Of a stretch of 6,272 nucleotides of DNA, positions 3,846 through 6,272 are shown piece by piece. This DNA comes from Candidatus Kapaibacterium sp. (GTDB lineage Bacteria > Bacteroidota > Ignavibacteria > Kapaibacteriales > Kapaibacteriaceae). The notes under the pieces were generated by a model that was given only the letters and a program-made list of their open reading frames with translations, made no database searches and was not told where the DNA came from. The stretch's first letter is position 1. Each line of letters starts with the position of its first letter. The stretch lies in assembly GCA_030830285.1 (NCBI GenBank), contig JAURNF010000125.1, forward strand, positions 1 through 6,272, written 5' to 3'. The position numbers were made by a program, and so were the translations under genes.

Positions 3846-6272
3846 ATGGTCATGCGGATTCAGAGAAGAGCATCTGTTCTCGTAGCAGTGTATGTGCTGT
3901 TCATCATTTGCATGCCATCGTTGGGCCAAATTCCGCACGCACCGCTGGTTGGCTACTGGCATAACTGGAGCGCACAAGCAGCTCCGTATTTGTCGCTCGA
4001 TTCAATCGATACACGGTACAACGTGATTCCGGTGTCGTTCGCAGTACCTACATCGAACACCGACATGACAATGGTGTTCACGCCAGACCGAGGAACACAG
4101 CAGGCCTTCATTCAGCAGATTCAACGAGCACAGCAACGTGGTGCAAAGGTGCTTCTCAGTGTTGGTGGTGCCACTGCATCGATTGATCTTACAACAACAG
4201 CCAACCGCGATGCCTTTGCGACATCGTTGACAAATCTTCTCACGGTATATGGGTTCGACGGACTCGATATCGATATCGAACATGGTGCCTCGATTGTGAT
4301 TAATGGCGGCACAATTGCGGCACCGCAAGCGCTCGCGCAACAGCATCTGATCGCAGCTATCAAGACGATTATGTCGAACTACCGACAGGCATTTCAACGC
4401 AAGATGATCTTAACGTTTGCGCCTGAGACTGCCTACGTACAAGGTGGCATGTCGGGCTACGGTAGCATATGGGGCGGCTACCTCCCCATCGTCGATGCGC
4501 TGCGTGACTCGCTCGACCTCATCCATGTGCAACTGTACAACAGCGGCACGATGTATGGCATCGATCGCAACGTATATGCGCAGGGAACGGCAGACTTTAT
4601 TGTTGCGATGACAGAGGCCGTCATCAAGGGGTTTACGACGACTGGTGGAACGTTCACCGGACTACCAGCGTCAAAGGTCGCAGTTGGCCTACCAGCATGC
4701 GTCGACGCTGCCGGTGGAGGATACACAGACTCGCTCGCGATTTGGCAGGCGATGCGCTACCTCAAGGGCGAAGGACCAAAGCCTGGTCAATACACGCTGG
4801 CTCAGCAAGGGGGCTACCCCGATCTCGCAGGGATGATGACGTGGTCGATCAACTGGGATGCTACCACCGTGAATCGTCCGAAGTATCGCTACGCATCAAT
4901 TCACGACACGTTGTTTGGTCCGCCCCCTACCCCACTCCCTGATACCGTTCGACTCGTATCACCCGCAGAAGGATTCCAGTTACAAGTGTCTGATTGCACA
5001 CTGCGTTGGAATCGCTCAACGCCTGAGATCACTGCTTATCATCTCGAAGTACTGCGCGGAGCATCAGTGATCGTGTCAGATACGGCACGAGTGGATACCA
5101 CGTTCGTGCTTCGAAATCTACCGGGTGAGTCGGTGATCACATGGAGAGTGCGAGCTCGCAATGTGTCGGGATGGGGACCATGGTCTACAACACGCACATT
5201 TCTCACGATACCACGTCCTACACGCGTGGTGTTGCGCTCGCCCGAAGACAATTCCTATCTCTCCGAAAACTCAACGACTCTGTCCTGGCGTTCTGCATCA
5301 CCTGTTGTAACTGACTATCATGTGGTTGGACGCGATCAATCGCAGCGTGTGCTATGGGACACAACGATTGCGGATACTACACTGCTCGTGCGCGTTCCGG
5401 GTGCGTCGAGCATTGCGTGGATGGTACGTGCACGGAATGTGAGCGGGTACGGGGAGTGGAGTGTTGCGCGCGTATTCCACTCACTTGCATATCCACAAGC
5501 GGTGCGTCACATCACTCCTGTAGATGGAATCATCATTGATTCGAATCACGTTGGGCTTCGCTGGACAGTCTCCGAACCGGCGATTGGATCGTACGTGTTG
5601 CGTATCATCTCCGACGCACGTCCACGCGATACAGCTGTGCACCGAGTAACACAGCCACGGTACATGCTTGATTCACTCATTCCGAATGCATGGTATTCAT
5701 GGCAGGTTCAAGCAGTGAATGAAACGGGTGCATCTGCATACAGCAGACAGACGCGTGTCAAGTTTGTGCCACGTCCTAACCAAGTGCAACTGCAACTACC
5801 TATCGACTCTGCAACAGTGCACGTCGACAGCCTCCAGTTCACGTGGAGCGAATCAATGGTGGCATTACGATATCACATCGAGATCATTCATGATAGTGTG
5901 ATTGTGAGTGATTCAACGCTCACAACAACTTCGTACTCAATACAGCTAAGACCTTCTGATAAGCTCTACACATGGCGAGTGCGCGCTGCAGGCATCACTG
6001 GTTGGGGTGCATGGAGTGATCAGCGGTTGCTGCGCATCTACGAGCCAGAAGAGCCAACATCGGTCGCGTCAGGTAACCAACCGCACGTTACGATTGCGCC
6101 GAATCCTGCATCTGATCGTGTGCGGATTATTGGAACAGTTCCCGCATCTGCCGTAATCACGCTGTGCAACCTTTTCGGCAAAGAGGCCGTACATCGCACA
6201 GCTATGGATGAAGGATCACTGACGCTATCGGTCGCACACTTGCCGTCGGGCCTATATGTGCTGCGAATTGGA
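3846..6272 (+). CDS. Secreted GH18 chitinase-D-like enzyme with four FN3 repeats and a T9SS tail (3' end cut by window)
   Basis: An uninterrupted frame of 809 codons runs to the window edge without a stop. Numbering from the ATG at 3846, residues 3-27 are a signal peptide (RIQRRAS, then a hydrophobic core, ending near PSLGQ). Residues about 31-358 are a glycoside hydrolase family 18 barrel of the chitinase D type: VGYWHNW at the first strand, S105-x-G-G in LLSVGGA, the catalytic D138-G-L-D141-I-D143-I-E145 with E145 as the proton donor, Q229-L-Y231-N, and the eighth-strand W333 in MMTWSINWD. All key residues are present, so it should cleave chitin or related N-acetylglucosamine polymers. Four FN3-like repeats (about 370-734) follow, then a type IX secretion sorting tail from 748 (T-I-A-P-N-P-A-S-D, later LPSGLYVLRIG), which implies export to the surface or medium. 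By comparison with such tails only a few residues are missing. An ATG at 3852 is a possible start with better spacing from GGA (8 bases). It lies 7 bases after bioY. Confidence 0.92.
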   Translation, partial: MVMRIQRRASVLVAVYVLFIICMPSLGQIPHAPLVGYWHNWSAQAAPYLSLDSIDTRYNVIPVSFAVPTSNTDMTMVFTPDRGTQQAFIQQIQRAQQRGAKVLLSVGGATASIDLTTTANRDAFATSLTNLLTVYGFDGLDIDIEHGASIVINGGTIAAPQALAQQHLIAAIKTIMSNYRQAFQRKMILTFAPETAYVQGGMSGYGSIWGGYLPIVDALRDSLDLIHVQLYNSGTMYGIDRNVYAQGTADFIVAMTEAVIKGFTTTGGTFTGLPASKVAVGLPACVDAAGGGYTDSLAIWQAMRYLKGEGPKPGQYTLAQQGGYPDLAGMMTWSINWDATTVNRPKYRYASIHDTLFGPPPTPLPDTVRLVSPAEGFQLQVSDCTLRWNRSTPEITAYHLEVLRGASVIVSDTARVDTTFVLRNLPGESVITWRVRARNVSGWGPWSTTRTFLTIPRPTRVVLRSPEDNSYLSENSTTLSWRSASPVVTDYHVVGRDQSQRVLWDTTIADTTLLVRVPGASSIAWMVRARNVSGYGEWSVARVFHSLAYPQAVRHITPVDGIIIDSNHVGLRWTVSEPAIGSYVLRIISDARPRDTAVHRVTQPRYMLDSLIPNAWYSWQVQAVNETGASAYSRQTRVKFVPRPNQVQLQLPIDSATVHVDSLQFTWSESMVALRYHIEIIHDSVIVSDSTLTTTSYSIQLRPSDKLYTWRVRAAGITGWGAWSDQRLLRIYEPEEPTSVASGNQPHVTIAPNPASDRVRIIGTVPASAVITLCNLFGKEAVHRTAMDEGSLTLSVAHLPSGLYVLRIG
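4953..6050 (+). repeat. Four tandem fibronectin III-like repeats within the chitinase
   Basis: Four divergent protein repeats of about 92 residues follow the catalytic barrel. The conserved tryptophan of each W-x-V-x-A block falls at residues 433, 525, 619 and 710, spacings of 92, 94 and 91. Each repeat opens with a proline-containing strand (SPAEG, SPEDN, TPVDG, LPIDS), then a W near residue 20 of the unit, and closes with the W-x-V block and a turn. Repeats 1, 2 and 4 carry S/T-G-W/Y-G-x-W-S; repeat 3 has TGASAYS instead. The similarity is at protein level, not DNA level, so these are old duplications. Their likely role is spacing or carbohydrate binding between enzyme and cell surface. Confidence 0.75.

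Noticed and set aside
4002..4942. Several antisense and alternate-frame open stretches within the chitinase
   Set aside because: The 809-codon chitinase frame covers this region with intact catalytic motifs; the others are cysteine- or arginine-rich shadows without motifs.
1..6272. Defence island, mobile element, CRISPR array, tRNA or rRNA gene
   Set aside because: No transposase, integrase, nuclease or reverse transcriptase motifs, no direct repeat array and no tRNA or rRNA signature was seen on either strand. The genes look like ordinary metabolic and surface functions.

Overview
The window suggests a member of the Bacteroidota/Chlorobiota (FCB) group, possibly a Kapaibacteria- or Ignavibacteria-like lineage. 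The clues are secreted proteins with carboxy-terminal tails like type IX secretion (T9SS, Por) sorting domains, fibronectin III-like repeats with the W-x-V-R-A-x-N-x-x-G pattern, and weak Shine-Dalgarno sites. Base composition looks balanced and even throughout. The lineage is an inference; no marker gene is present.

Layout. Bases 70-2196 hold two genes on the minus strand, probably one transcript: a DUF1801/YdeI-type gene (1606-2196) interrupted by one in-frame TGA, then, 9 bases downstream, an exported arylsulfotransferase-like beta-propeller protein (70-1596). Facing away across a 75-base gap is a beta-class carbonic anhydrase with a signal peptide (2272-2967, plus). That gap contains a clean dyad, ACTGTC-N6-GACAGT. 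A small DUF2164 gene (2981-3223, minus) meets the anhydrase gene tail to tail, 13 bases apart. Across another 72-base divergent gap lies a BioY-family S-component (3296-3838, plus). Seven bases after it begins a long plus-strand frame (3846 to the window edge, 809 codons, no stop): a GH18 chitinase-D-like enzyme with four FN3-like repeats and a T9SS-type tail.

How the genes fit together. Three of the six proteins look exported (sulfotransferase-like protein, carbonic anhydrase, chitinase) and two carry a clear or possible T9SS tail, which fits a surface-active, polymer-degrading lifestyle. BioY would take up biotin or a related compound at the inner membrane, but no EcfA or EcfT partner gene is in the window. 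I found no mobile element, CRISPR array, RNA gene or defence system. The most notable points are the in-frame TGA at 1927-1929, a Lys-to-Glu change at a presumed biotin-contacting position of BioY, and the multidomain chitinase, whose gene runs off the window end.
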